Source of the DNA: Rhodeus uyekii | Taxonomy: Eukaryota > Chordata > Actinopteri > Cypriniformes > Acheilognathidae | Length of the DNA stretch: 64,000 bases | Assembly: GCA_037043235.1 (NCBI GenBank) | Contig: JAWRVZ010000051.1 | Coordinates: 4,055,501-4,119,500, forward strand | Reading direction: 5' to 3' | The notes under the pieces: model-generated | Told to the model about the DNA's origin: nothing | What the model saw: only the letters and a program-made list of their open reading frames with translations | Database searches by the model: none | In this document: piece by piece, positions 11,645-24,016 of the stretch | How the letters are laid out: the number at the start of each line of letters is the position of its first letter | How positions within the stretch are numbered: the stretch's first letter is position 1 | Position numbers and translations under genes: made by a program

Positions 11645-12604
11645 TTGCCAGTAAATATGCCGATATTACTCAGTCCCCAGCCACTGAGACAACACAGCTC
11701 CTGTGGTAAAAACGTCCACTTCAATGATGAAGGAGTTCTGGATTATGGTGGAGCAGGATGGGAGCTAAAGTGTTGGACAAATTCAGCTTGGCCAATGCAG
11801 CAGAGGCTTAAAGTCTTGTTAGATAAACTTTTTAAAATATACACTGTCCTCCTTTTTTTTCAGCACATTGAACATACAAGTAAATAAAATATTTTAAATA
11901 ACATATTTTTTGTGATAGCATCTTTCAACCCTGTTTTTCAAGTTGTAAGAAAAATATATTTTGGGGAATTTACTGAGAGGAAAAACAAATATAATTAGTT
12001 TGATAATGAAGTTTTTTTTTAGTTAGGCACCTCCTCATCAACCATTTGTTGGCAAAAGGCCATCTAAAAGATCATGTTTTGTAACCCATATCATAGACAG
12101 TGCCATATAGTCTGACAGTTACGTTCCTGCAATATTATGTAGAAAGGAGAATGAGCGTTGTGTTTCACCCACATCGTGAGTCACTTGTCCTGTTCTTGTC
12201 ACTTTTTGGCAGCTGATATGCTCTTATACCACAAGCCAGTTAAACTATAATTTGTAAATCGCTTTCCAACTAATCAGGCATGCAGTACCCCCCAGCACCC
12301 CTGCACACTCTCTCTTTTGTCTGCCCGATTCCCATCATGCACAATTCCCTCCTCTCCTACTATTTGCATTCTGGAATGTTGAGAAATCATTCACACATTC
12401 ACATGGACGGAATCATAATTAAATCCATCAGTCTCTGCTCTGCTGAATGTTAAGTGAGTGTCAAGACTGAGCTTGAGACAAACAAACAGTCTGCTTTTTG
12501 TGCTTGGGTACAATCCATTTGTTTTGTTTGATAAAGACCTTCAGCCTTGAAAATGGAAAACTGACCAGAAAAAGCTGTTCCAATGATCTGTTTATTTTAT
12601 TTTT
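11645..12604. other. Non-coding stretch
   Basis: No gene is seen. The part at 12170-12500 is less repetitive and contains an octamer-like TATTTGCAT and several TAAT cores, so it might be regulatory; this is inference only. Confidence 0.4.
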
Positions 12605-12731
12605 CCAATGATCTCAACCAGCAGAGCATTGGTGTTTACAACGCCATGGTCTTGGGTTTCATTCCCAGGGAAAGCAAGAACTGAATACAATTCCTTGAAT
12701 ACAATGCAAGTGGCTTTGGATAAAATCAATA
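12605..12731 (+). mobile_element. tRNA-derived SINE (HAmo-like)
   Basis: It begins with an A-box-like part ('ctcaaccagcagagcattgg') and a B-box-like 'GGGTTTCATTCCC'. A body with 'gaactgaatacaattccttg' follows, then a tail related to 'gtaagtcgctttggataaaa'. This order matches the cyprinid tRNA-derived SINE group typified by HAmo. The 5' end is slightly degenerate and the tail is short. Confidence 0.75.
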
Positions 12732-13729
12732 TCCCCCTAGGGCCCTCTTCCTGTTTGCATTCACACTGCCAATAAGAACTCTAAAGTGATATGAGCCGGC
12801 AGACAGTGACGTCATTTAAGCATGGCATTCAACAGCATCAACAACTGGAGGATGGAGGGAACGAGTGAATAGATTATAATGTTGATGTACACACCAAATG
12901 TTAAATCTCGGTTGATAGTTTTCTTAACTTATATCAGCTTTTACAATGCTGTGCTATAATAATACTAGGCTTTCAAACATCAAACATCAAACATCAAAAA
13001 AAACATCAAACTCAGTATACACTTTACTAATGTACAATATACACAACACTATATAACAAGCAGAAAATGAGCCAAGAAAATGTTTTGCTTCAGAAAATCA
13101 CTGTTTAAAATCTTTTCACTGCTATTTTTTAAATTTAGCTTAATGCAGACAGGCTTTAAAAAGACCCAAAGCATTTTCTTTATTTGGTCTTCTATGGGAT
13201 AAAAAATGCTTAGCATGAAACTTTGCTCATTTCGTTATTACTCTGGGCTCATCTGCTTAACTGCTTATGTACTATATTATACCAAATTTGTTTTGTTTTT
13301 TTAAATCAACACAATAAACTACATTATATGTTTTCTTTATGAGAAAATTTTTAGTTCGATATTCACAAATTTAGAGGACATCATAAAACCAACTGTAAAG
13401 CGTTCCAGTAGATGTCAAATTTATCCATGTGTATCCCATGTAACACATGATTGAATTAAATAAATGAGCAGATTTTCCCTCCTCATTATTTTATCAGTTA
13501 TTTTCAAGAGTATTAAAACAAGATGAACCGGAGTTGGTTTACTATTGTTGTGACCTATCCTCCATTGGTGAATCTGATCTTCTGATTGAGTTAGTCCATA
13601 CTGACACCCATATTGTGAGTAGGCTATATGGTAAATTGAGCTAAGTGGTTATACACACCTTTTAGATTTGACATTAAATGTCAAGTCATATTGCATGAGC
13701 TCATATTTATATGAATAAATTATAAAAAA

Positions 13730-14010
13730 TCTGAAAGTTGAGTGTCATGCCTCAGCCTTACACCTAAATGAACACTTCACAGTTTTTGACTGTTAGCCAC
13801 TGTCTTCAAATGCTATTGAGCTTTACATTTTGGTATATTTTGTGTATGAGCATACACAAGTTAAATACATAGCAATATTTACACATGACTACACAGTTTA
13901 TTTTATGAAATATCAAGAATCATCCCTGACACCTACATGAACAATTTACAGTTGGTTTAATGACTAAGTCATTTTCTTCAAGTGCTATTGAAGTTAGAAA
14001 TGTGTATTAA
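13730..14010 (+). repeat. Diverged direct duplication, two copies
   Basis: The first copy (about 13765-13830) and the second (about 13930-13995) share 'acacctaaatgaaca / acacctacatgaaca', 'acagttt', and 'cttcaaatgctattgag / cttcaagtgctattgaag'. They lie about 165-180 bp apart. The function is unknown; an old tandem duplication is the simplest reading. Confidence 0.5.
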
Positions 14011-14904
14011 AAAGAGTTATATAGCGTGTCTCCACTTGCTAATATAAATCTAATAACAGGGTTTTCTATTGGCTGGCTAGCTCTCTGTGCTGCGTTCGCT
14101 CTTGGGTTGTAAAAGTGTGTAAAATATCATGAGCAACAGCATATAGTGACATTAAGAAAAATGTGTTTTATTGTAGCGCCAGCACGAGTAGTTGAATATG
14201 CTGGAATACATCAACTCCCTCTGTATTTAGTTTTTTTTCTCAGTGAATAAATTGGTGGATGAGGATTACTGGAGTTTTAATAACGCACAACACAATGCTA
14301 AGTTACATGTACACAATTGTATGTAACTTTAGAGATGGTCCCTACATGTCTGAATCTTAAACCTCCAATGTTAAGCCATATTTATGCCGTTATAGTACTG
14401 GGAAATGCTTAAGGTGAAACTTTTTGCTTTGTGTTCATATTCTGAGTCCATCTGCTTGCCTGCAGCCTATGTAGTATAGCCTACATCCCTAATAAGATGC
14501 GAGTTTGGTCATTTATATTATTGTATTAGTCCATAAAGCTACGTTAAGTGGCAGGAATCCTGGAGTATGACTTATTGAGGTGACCGCTGCAATATAAAGT
14601 TAAGGAAACTAAACAACTGAGAGAAATCGCTCTACCTCAGATTTAACATTTTATCTATACTTCAGCATCAGGGAATAACATTTATCTCATTCACGTTAGA
14701 GAAAACGGCTTACATACAGTACGCAAGTCACTGTGAGGACTTAAATTTAAACACAGCTTTCGTTTCTTTGCATATATACTAGCCCTGATTATCATATACA
14801 TAATACACTTCCTCCACCTTATTTTACGCTGTAAATAAGTTTTGTTTGTGAATGAATGTATTGGTTTCTTAACCCTTTGATTTGGTCTTTGTCAACACGT
14901 GTTT

Positions 14905-14918
14905 GCACCACCTGCTGG
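14905..14918 (-). promoter_or_regulatory. CTCF-like motif
   Basis: On the minus strand CCAGCAGGTGGTGC matches the CTCF core consensus CCASYAGRKGGCRS at 13 of 14 positions. Occupancy cannot be judged from sequence. Confidence 0.3.
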
Positions 14919-15895
14919 TGAAGTGACAGCAGATAAAGATCATGAATCAGTATGGTGCTTTTCTTGCAGTTCCTGTATGTGCCATGTTTAGTTTTCTGTC
15001 AAATTTAAACCACTGAATTTGTGGAAGTGATTTTGTAAGGTGAAATAAAATGGACTGAAAATTAGCCGTCTAATGTAATAAGTTGTATTTTTAAACGGAC
15101 CAAATATTTTGGAGGTGAAAGGTGAATATGAATGATTTAATTTTTATTAATGATAATGTGTGATATTTCTTTAATTGAAATATTCACAGCTTAAATAAAC
15201 AACCATGTTGAATTTCAAGCATTGCATGCATGATTAATGTTAATACACGGTTCAGTTCAACAAGCTTTTTTGGTATCAAATAGATTTGGCATTAATTTTC
15301 TTCCGTACAGAAAGAAAGAAAGGAAGGAAGGAGAATTGTTAAGGAGAGTGTGACAGAGTATTCAAATGCAATCATTGTAAATTATACCCTCTGCTGGGTT
15401 GTTGCGGATTTCTGATGAACAGACTTTGCAGCCCACAACAAACAAACAGACCCATGCGCACACACAAATAATCAGTGTGAAAGAAATGTCATGTACTACA
15501 ACCCGTTCATTCTGCACTGTCTTGTCTGTTAAAAAAAACACTGGCTTCAGGGCCCGTAATCTGACAGCAGTCAAACTGGATCAGTGCCATTATACATCAC
15601 ATACAGATGGCTAGATGAACCTCACTATAACACTGAGGTGTTTTAAAACAGCTGTGTTTGATTCCTTTTCATGGTTTATATGCATGTACAACTATGATCT
15701 TGGAAACACCTACAGCAGCAGGTGCTGATTAAACACTATTTATCAGTCACCTCTGTATTACTTGAGCAATATTTATTATTTTGTGAATATAGAAGAGTGT
15801 TGTTCACCCGTCTCATTCAGTACCCCATGTGTTTTGGGCCTTGTAGTCCATGAAAAATGTGCTGTGCACAAGAAAAATGTAATATATATTTACTT

Positions 15896-16270
15896 CTCAA
15901 TGTCAGGCGAACGGTGCTGGTGTGCGATGCAGAGACAGGCGAGGAGACGGGGAAATCCAAATTAAGCTTTTATTTGAAAACGAGAACTAAAACACTAACT
16001 ATCAACTCAAAACGGCACTCTTTGTGCAAAATCTGGGGATTCACTGAGACACGGAGCGACATCCACACACTCGGGAACAACATCACAATAACGTACAATG
16101 ACCGACAAAGACAAGGGAACACGAGCGGGAATAAATACACAAGGAAAGGACAAACTCCTGGGAGAACAATGACATACTGATGACAGGTGAAGGAAGGGCA
16201 TGGGGAGAGACACAGAGGGGACCCGGGAGTGAAACATATGACAACAACCTGACCAGACCGTGACACTCAA
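15896..16270 (-). mobile_element. Solo LTR with perfect 5-bp target-site duplication
   Basis: A 365-bp unit (15901-16265) starts TGTCAGG and ends CGTGACA, giving the TG...CA ends of an LTR. It is flanked on both sides by CTCAA (15896-15900 and 16266-16270), a perfect TSD. Read on the minus strand it has an AATAAA polyadenylation signal (15969-15974). No internal domain or partner LTR is nearby, so it is a solo LTR left by recombination. It is related to the LTR at 62582-62941: both share 'CCCAGATTT..GCA', 'AGTGCCGTTT' and the order of flanking blocks. Confidence 0.9.
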
Positions 16271-16284
16271 ATTATAAATGAACA

Positions 16285-16466
16285 CACACGTTGTGTTTTC
16301 ATTTTTCTTATGTGGACTTTCCATAGACAATGATTCTATCCCCCAACCCTAAACCTACCAATCACAGAAAACAGAAAAATAATTCAGTATGATTTATAAG
16401 CGGTTTTCATCATGGGTACCCCATCTTTAAAGGGATTACCTGGACCACACACACACACACACACAA
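16285..16466 (+). repeat. Dispersed repeat ending in an AC microsatellite
   Basis: The block 'gtgttttcatttttcttatg', 'ggactttccatagacaatg', 'cccccaaccctaaacctacc' and 'gtatgatttataagcggttt' follows the order of a common fish interspersed repeat associated with CA repeats. A (AC)n tract lies at about 16446-16465. Confidence 0.5.
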
Positions 16467-18346
16467 TACTGTTATTTTAATAATAATTTTATATGTTAAG
16501 CATGAAAATAAAATACACAATAGTGTACAAAAACAATTGTTAATTGTAGTAGTTTGCTAAAACCCCAAATTTATGCACATGTGTGCTGTTATATGCATAT
16601 GCATTTTATTTCAGTAGCATGGTGTGTATGTGAAAACTGGTCTCAGGTCAGTGGTGTCTTTCATAAGCCTAAAAAGTCCCATGATATTTTGAAAAGTTAT
16701 TTAAATTACTTACATTAATGTTGCAGCAACAGAAAAAAATGCTTGCATTCATTCCTCTCATAAACTTTCAATGGTAATCACGGTGGACCAAAATCTCTGA
16801 ATTTTGAGAAGAAATATTTCTGACTATTGTGAAGATAAAAAGTAGTGGTCAAAACTTAAGCCACTAGTGCTGTGCAGTGATATGATGGCCATCGCGGTTA
16901 CTATACTATGGATTGTAACACAGCCATTCACCATCTATCCTTTTTATAACCCATGGACAATACAAATTCTTCCTCTTTCTGTCTGTGAGTGTGATGAGGT
17001 GACCCAAGTCCGTCAGTAGACGTGATGAATTATCAGGCTCTGTTAGCTTGCTAATATGAGCGGATGGGAATCTTCTCCGCACGGCCCCCTGTGAGTCCTC
17101 TCTCATTACACAATCCCCACTGGATAACTTCAACCCTCACTGGCACACCTTGCAATGAAAATGTCCTGCATTTGCCACTTTAATCCCTGATCTGAGACCA
17201 GTGTTTAGAAATTACACCATACCGTGTCCCAGTGAGCTTTTTCACACTTATGATACAAGACCAGTTTCCTCTCCCTCAACACTTAATGGCCTTAAAAATT
17301 CTTTCCATTTGAGCAATCTACAGTAGTAGTAAAAATGATTTATTTTAGGTGAATTTGTATACCAGAATAGTTCAGGGCATATGTTATAATAAGAGAGCCA
17401 TAGTTGAAGAGCAAGCAGTTTTGGCCAACAAGGAGTTCATGGGTAAGAGCATATGTTTGTGAGAGGACCGTGTAATTTATCTCATCCTGATGAGTTGTTA
17501 AGCTGTAGTTTCTGCCTTGTATAAATAATTAGTGCCTTGTTTTAAATCCATTGTCACATCGTGAATAATGTATGAGAGGGGTGGGAAAGGGCGGTGCTAG
17601 TATAGAAGATCAATTGATTGACAGTAGGGAAACAGTGTGGCCAATGTGACCTCTGTCTGATGGATCATTTATCTCTCTCCCTGCTCATGCTCCTTATCAA
17701 GAACAGCTAAACTCTTTAACCTGAGGTATCACTGAATGCCTGCAGGAAAGAAAAACTCTGTTTTCCCTTATTTAAGTCATTATTCTTTTTACAGTCAAAC
17801 CATTAATCAAAGTTAAAGGGATAACGCTTTTTCAGCCATTCTATCAGTATATACAGTGAGTGAATGTAGGTTTTTATATTCATTTTATAATGTCTAGCTC
17901 CTAAAATGACAGAAAAGCAAAACACACACATACCCCAACACCATACAAAGTACCAGGGTTGTGCACAGATAAGGATAATTGGCTGCTTTTCAATTAATGT
18001 GTTGGATTTAGTATTGAATTGGTCGCACTCCACTGGAAGACCAATTTAAAATGCCAGGAAGAGTATGAGAAATGCAATGTTCGCAGTAAATGTACTATTA
18101 TTTATCATTTATTAATTGAATTATATTATTACAAATGATTATATAAAATATTTATGTACAACCATAAAGTAGTTTAAACAAAGGATTGCTATTAATCCTG
18201 TAGCAGACTGCAACACGTTCAGCCTTAATTTAACAATAAACACATGATAATCCACACTCTTCAGAAACCACTGTGATCAGTTAGCAGTGATGAAAGCCAA
18301 TGAGGCCACGTGTTGCACGAGAGAGTGTTCTTTCAAAACTAAACAC
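16467..18346. other. Non-coding stretch
   Basis: No gene is seen. Part of it (17500-17690) holds homeodomain-type motifs, including TGATTGACAG (PBX/MEIS-like), and may be regulatory; this is not demonstrable from sequence alone. Confidence 0.4.
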
Positions 18347-18598
18347 TAGAGTTGAGCCGGATACTCTGCTGAAATGAGTATCCGGTACGGATAAAGCATT
18401 TTTGCCAAGTATGAGTATCATACGAGTAATACGAGTCATTATCTGTGCTCGGATTGAATAAGAATCCTCATTGGGTAGCTGACTGAGTCTGCATTCTGTG
18501 ATAGGCTAGTCACAGCGCCCCTCCCCTACACATGCAGATTTGCTGCGTCCCGCAGCTACGCCTTGCTCATTCACGCGCAGAATGCTGAGACGAGAACA

Positions 18599-18630
<32 letters not shown>

Positions 18631-18900
18631 CCTCAGTCACTCAGGTTCGCGGGTCTTTTCCGTTAACATTTAGGGTTTCTTCAGCTTCAGGTTTGTTTTT
18701 TATTTTGGTTTGTTTGTAGTACTTGCTTATTAACCAGTGTAGTTCTGGTAAACGTGGGGTTTGTTCAGACGTGGTGCTTGGTCGAATGCGACTAGCGTTG
18801 CATCTCTGCCTGTCAGAGATTTCTTTCCTTTTTTTAACTGTCTGCTGGCTTTAACCAGTTTTTTGACGTCATGCAAAAAATAATGATTAAAAATTATGAT
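18347..18900 (+). mobile_element. hAT-like transposon end, partial
   Basis: It starts TAGAGTTGAGCCGGATACTC and continues with repeated 'gagtatccggta' and 'tacgagt' motifs, like the ends of a known group of fish hAT elements. A (TC)n tract follows at 18601-18623. The opposite terminus was not found, so the right boundary is a guess and the element is probably truncated. Confidence 0.4.
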
Positions 18901-21634
18901 TTCTTCATAATCGCAACCACGTTATATTCATTTTTGCAAAACATTCATTTTTCTGTATATAGTTGTTTGTTATCGTGATCAAAACCATTCATCACATTCC
19001 CACATAAACTATTCCACCCGGAAAACTTTTTCTTCAACTTCTGGGTTTTCTTCTGGAAAAAAGCTTTTGAGACTTGCTGGATTTGAGGTGTGCCATTTTT
19101 TTTCTGTATTTGTTTATCGCTAATTTGTTATATCTCTGCTTGAATGGATATCTGTCCACATCCTGAGGGACAAATGGAGAGATCAGGTGTGGGGGAAAAG
19201 TCTCTCTCTTGTTCTTGACCTCCTTTATCCATCTCTGTCATTCTTTCCCTTCACTTCGCTTAAGCGTTGTTCATGCTCTGCAGAGTAGCTGTAACCTCTG
19301 GTGAAACACAAGCGACAGGAGGTAAATCATTCAGACTGCATCTGGGCTCAAACTTACCCTGCAGTATTTCAGCATGGTTCTGACCTGAAGACTAATAGCA
19401 ATGTTTTAAAACCATGCAGCCAGAGAGCACTTTCCGATTACCTTTCCTGATTGCTCCAGCGCTTCCTGAACCATGTAACTTCACTGATTTCTCTTTGGGT
19501 GAATGGAGGCCGTTGTTTACCTGTGTCGACGTATGCTGTAAGTCAAAAATTCAATCAAACCCACGTTAGCGTGCCACTATCAAACTCCTATAGGAAAGGA
19601 ATACATTTCTTTGCGATTATATTTCATCCTTATGCCGGCAAGCAAGGTTTTTCTGTATTTGTATGCTAATACAATGTGCCCAAAGCAGATTTTGAATTTG
19701 TTGCAGAGAAGCTTTTAAATTCTATGGAAATATCTGTGGCCAGATGTTGATAGCCATCAGCCTGCGTGTCATCACAGAGCATGATAATATTGTATCATTA
19801 TTCAAATGTCTTTATCTCATGGCAGGGAAATCAGAAATGTTTCAGTGTGGAACAGAATGAGGCCAGGATATTCTTTTATGGATCAGTCCATGGAAAATTG
19901 TAACGGCATATCAGGATCAAAATTGAGCTCGATTGAGAGCGGTATATGTAACTTTAAGAGGTGATTTGCAACAAAGTGACTGAAAATCATTAATTTTCAG
20001 TTTGTGATTTAAGGTGTTTGGTGAGCAATGCTACATGGTTGAGCAGAGTTTAAAGTGCCCCTGTTATGCTATTTTAAAGGTTCCTAATTTTGTTTTGGAG
20101 GCCTTCTACAATAGGTTTACATGCATCCATGGTCAAAAGACACTTTCCTTTTCTCATAACATACATTGCATCATCACCTCTTTTCTCAGTGTCTGAAACC
20201 GTTCAATAAAGGATTTGGTCTCTCTAAAGGCCCAGATAAACTCATGGCAAAGTTCTTTTTCGTTCTTCGCTTGGGGGTAAAATGAGGTTACGAAGATGCT
20301 TACCAGCATGAACTCCCAAGATGATCTCTAAACAAAATTCATTTAGGTCTGATTTTGTTTGAAATGGGATAACTTATAAAATAAGTTAATTCTTTAATTT
20401 TGCTTAAAGTATATTGAGGCCTTTAATCCCTCCTTTCTGAGAGCCTACAAGTAACATGAGTTATGTAATCAGATTTCTTTTTTCAAGTGGCTCATTACTT
20501 TTAGATTTACTCAGAATATTACATAAACCTGCAGTAATTAAATATGGTAAATAACACCATTTATTGCATTTAATCTCACTTTATTAACCACTGCTGATCT
20601 TTGATCCAATTCAGCTAAACTAATAAGAAAAACTGGCTTTAGATAGACATCACATTTGTATTTTATTTTTTGTTTTGGGAGAATAAAACAATAATACAGC
20701 ATCGCCAGTGTAGTCTGATTCACAAGCGAATGAGCCGAATCAATCTAATGACTCACGTTTTACTGTGTAGATATGCACAATATTGTGTAAATAAAAAAAC
20801 AACATCTAATTGTCTATTTAACAAACAAACTGTATTGTCTTTTGTAGTTAGGATGAATTATATAGTTATTATTATTTATGTATTTTGCAAAACCAGATTT
20901 GTATTGGAAAAAATGGTGAAAGCACATTTACAAAGAAAAATAAAGAGGAACAAAATCACTTTCCTTCACAGAAATAGACCTGGACTGAAAAGAACTGCAC
21001 CAAGACTTCTCTATCATGCATGGAAAGAATCAGACTAAATATCATTCAAAAACCGGATATCCACTGCCTGAATGAACAGATGGAGTCATGACTGTGTAAT
21101 ATCTACTACTTGACCGAGCACTGCAGAGAGATGAACTGATGAACGGGAGATGACTGCAGTGTCCATATCTTCAGCCGCTCAATACTCATTGAGTAAATTA
21201 CCCAGAGCGCATTTCACAGGTGAACAAGAGAGCCTCTTTCAGATCCACTGTTTGTTAATGGCAGAACCGAAGCTTTCCCAGGTCTCAAGGACAGTGAGGG
21301 ACGCTTCAGCGGACATTCACTAACATACGCGTTTGCACTCTAACTCGCAGCTGTGAGCACCAAACGAAAAATCAATGAAACAAGTTTTCTGTAATTGAAT
21401 GTGAGATTCTCCTCTGGCTGAGAAGCTCTAGAGGAAATATGGCTGTAATCAATGTAAGTGCCGTTATACAAAACCATTTAGGTGTCAATTTGAGGCGTGA
21501 AGCCAACAGGTTCAGCTCTGGGCATGTGAGGGAAAGGTCAGAATCTGACCCTTGTATGATTGGCGAGTTCCCTCCGAGTCGACTCGCTTTCTTTAACTGG
21601 ATTTTAACCTGTTTGTCCGTTGAGACTGCAGACA
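18901..21634. other. Non-coding stretch
   Basis: No gene is recognised. The frames at 20670-21038 and 21439-21690 are open for 80-120 codons but carry no known motif, and they overlap frames on the other strand. Confidence 0.5.
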
Positions 21635-22335
21635 TGCAGGGAGGAATTCCAGCAACTCTACTGCATTGGCATGGGAGCCAGGTGCTCTAACAAGGAGGCT
21701 AAAGACCGAAGCCTCTATGTCAGTCACTAGATCACCTCTTGATATGGGTGAGTGAGGTTTACTCACACAGCTCTCTTACCGTCACTTGATATTCAACAAT
21801 ATTATTAACTGAACTGACCTTGACAATGACATTATGGTTTTCTCCAGAGCTTCTCTCTACATAAATGAACTAAATTAATAACAAATAAATTTTTTCTAAA
21901 GGTTTTGTATTGTAAAAAGCGCTATATAAATAAGGGTTACTTGTTTTGACTGTCCTACAAGAGTAACGCTCCTAAACCTCACATCCGGGTCACGGCACCA
22001 AATGTAACCATTCCTACTCGACCTGCTCTGAGTGAAATTCAAACCCGGGTTGCCAGAGTGAGAGGTTTGAAGACCACAGTCCCTGTTGTCTGTTTCTAGA
22101 GCACCTCTGGGAAGTGAGTTTTACATGCACGGCTCTTACTGTCCTACAACTGTTACACTCACCCGTCTAAGCCTCACTCCCATCTGGGTCACGGCACCAA
22201 ATATCACCAGTTCTACTCAACCAGCATGAGGTGAGATACAAACCATGGTGTCTGGCGTGGGAGACGGGTACTCTAACAAGGAAGCTAAAGACTGCAACCT
22301 CTGACATCAGTCGCTAGCATGACTCAAGATCAGGG
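21635..22335 (-). repeat. Tandem array of tRNA-like repeat units
   Basis: About three diverged units on the minus strand, each with a tRNA-like core: an A-box such as 'TAGCTTCCTTGTTAGAGTAC', an anticodon-arm-like 'CGTCTCCCACG' and a B-box such as 'GGTTTGAATTTC'. They are separated by spacers that share 'gggtcacggcaccaaat'; two copies of this landmark lie at 21987 and 22186, about 199 bp apart. Between the first and second units is an inserted piece ending in 'agcgctatataaataa', which resembles a retroposon tail. The units are not functional tRNA genes because the acceptor and D arms are not consistent. A related unit lies on the plus strand at 42440-42655. Confidence 0.7.
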
Positions 22336-22682
22336 GAGCGTGTTTAAATGCTAATCTTGAGGTTTTAAAAACGTGTAAAGATGAGTTACGTAATCTAATG
22401 TTTTTCAGATGTTTTTTGGCACGACACTCAACTGGAGTGTACCAAGCAATAAATGTTTTTTTCATACCTTAAATGTATAAATAGGTGTGTGCAGACTGTA
22501 TCTCCAAGTCTGCCTACAAATTGTCATCATGAATGAAAAGCTCTCCAAACAAGTCTTAAGTGTACATCTGTGTGCTAGTCAATGGCCCTGGTAACTCTTA
22601 GTTTTATTTTCCTTCATAAATAAAATAAAAAAGTTAAATTTTACAGATGAAAACAGACATTATTCATTTCAGTACATATATA

Positions 22683-22815
22683 CATTTCAGTCAGTTACAC
22701 TGCATTCAAGTTACACATTAACATTCTAATCAGTTCTTGCTTTCGCTGGGAAATTAACCCTTGACATTGGTGTTGCAAGCGCCACACTATACTGTTTGAG
22801 CTACAAGAGAGCCTG
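22683..22815 (-). mobile_element. tRNA-derived SINE (HAmo-like), minus strand
   Basis: On the minus strand: 'TGTAGCTCAAACAGTATAG' (A-box region), then 'GGCGCTTGCAACACC', 'AAGGGTTAATTTCCCAG' (a degenerate B-box) and 'AAGCAAGAACTGATTAG', followed by a tail with 'CTTGAATGCAGTGTAAC'. The order is that of the SINE at 12605. Confidence 0.75.
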
Positions 22816-23368
22816 TAGTAGTCACTACTATGACCACAAGAAATATTGGTAGGGACTGCCTGAGGGGAATGCAATAACATGTTCTGCTTGGCAAAACTGA
22901 GTCACGTGAACCAAACGCACACATTAAGTTTATCTTTGGGTGCCTTATTCTCATTTCTGTTAAGTGGCTACATTGTGGAAACAAGAAGGTATTTGGTAAG
23001 AGATTATCTGTTTTGGTGCAAAAGGAATGATTCTCTGAAAGGTATGTTTTGTATCTGTGCATGTCATAGCACAGCATAAAAGGTCATAGAAGAGAATGAG
23101 CAAAGATGAGGTGGAGATTAGGGTGAAATCGGATGCGCTTCACTGGCCTGCATCTGTGTTTGCTGGTTTCCACTGGTGAATGACTGTTTGAACACGGCTC
23201 TTTCCAATAATCCTGCGATTAAATGTGAGGTGCCTGCAAAATTAAATTCAGCCACAGCCAAACATTAGAATTCAATGAGAATTGCTTTTAGTGTAATGAA
23301 AACAAACTAAAAAAACAAGGCCGTCTTTAAAAGGTAAAACAAAGTCTAGATTGAACTTTAAGATTTGA

Positions 23369-23382
23369 CCACAAGAGGGAGC
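23369..23382 (+). promoter_or_regulatory. CTCF-like motif
   Basis: CCACAAGAGGGAGC matches the CTCF core consensus CCASYAGRKGGCRS at 12 of 14 positions. This is weak evidence on its own. Confidence 0.2.
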
Positions 23383-23988
23383 AAGAAAGCCACTGAATGC
23401 ATAGCAGAAGAAATGTAAAATACATTTACTTGTCCACTGCAAGGCTTTTAACGGGAAAGTTTTTCCACATAAATATATCCACAAGTTTACACAGTCAAAG
23501 GCTTTTAAAATGTGTTTTCTGTCAGTTTTGTCAGTGCTATGCTTTGTTGAATCAATCAAAATGCTGAAAGTGACAAAATAAAATGCAGGTATGAGGTTTG
23601 CGCCAAACAACAACAACAGACCTCATATCAGATGATTTAAACCTAAAAAACAAAGAGGAAACGTACTTTGTGAGAATTCAATAGCTTAATTTTTCAATCT
23701 TCATTTTATCATTATTAATAATTTGAGGTTATTGCCTCGTAGAAACATTTTTCTTGCCTCATAAACTTTTATGCATGACAAAGGAACTCTTGTGGCAGAG
23801 TTTATTCATAAAAAAAAACTATGCATTTTTATATTTTATATTTCTATATAATGATAAAAATGTCACAAATAATTGTATTTAAATGCATCTATTGGTCAGT
23901 TTATATTTCTACACTAAGGTAATAGTTTAAAGGCTAGTTCTACGATACAGAAACTTGACTGGATAGCATTACAAACAACAAGAACAGA

Positions 23989-24016
23989 TGCCCACATACA
24001 CATCTGTATGTGGGCA
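23989..24016. other. Perfect 12-bp inverted repeat, 4-nt loop
   Basis: TGCCCACATACA (23989-24000) is followed after CATC by its exact reverse complement TGTATGTGGGCA (24005-24016). Directly downstream, 'cagatgttcaaacatctg' (24019-24036) is a second small palindrome. Confidence 0.7.

Larger units (their letters stand above)
12732..15895. other. Non-coding stretch
   Basis: AT-rich DNA with no recognised gene. It contains a short (CATCAAA)n-like patch at 12977-13010, a diverged internal duplication at 13730-14010 and a CTCF-like motif at 14905. A (GAAA/GGAA)n patch lies at 15309-15332. Confidence 0.5.

Noticed and set aside
20670..21038. 122-codon frame
   Set aside because: AT-rich, with an unlikely composition and no motif; neighbouring frames are similar by chance.
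21635..22335. Functional tRNA genes
   Set aside because: The promoter-box-like parts are present but the arms do not form a consistent cloverleaf, and the copies are tandem and diverged.
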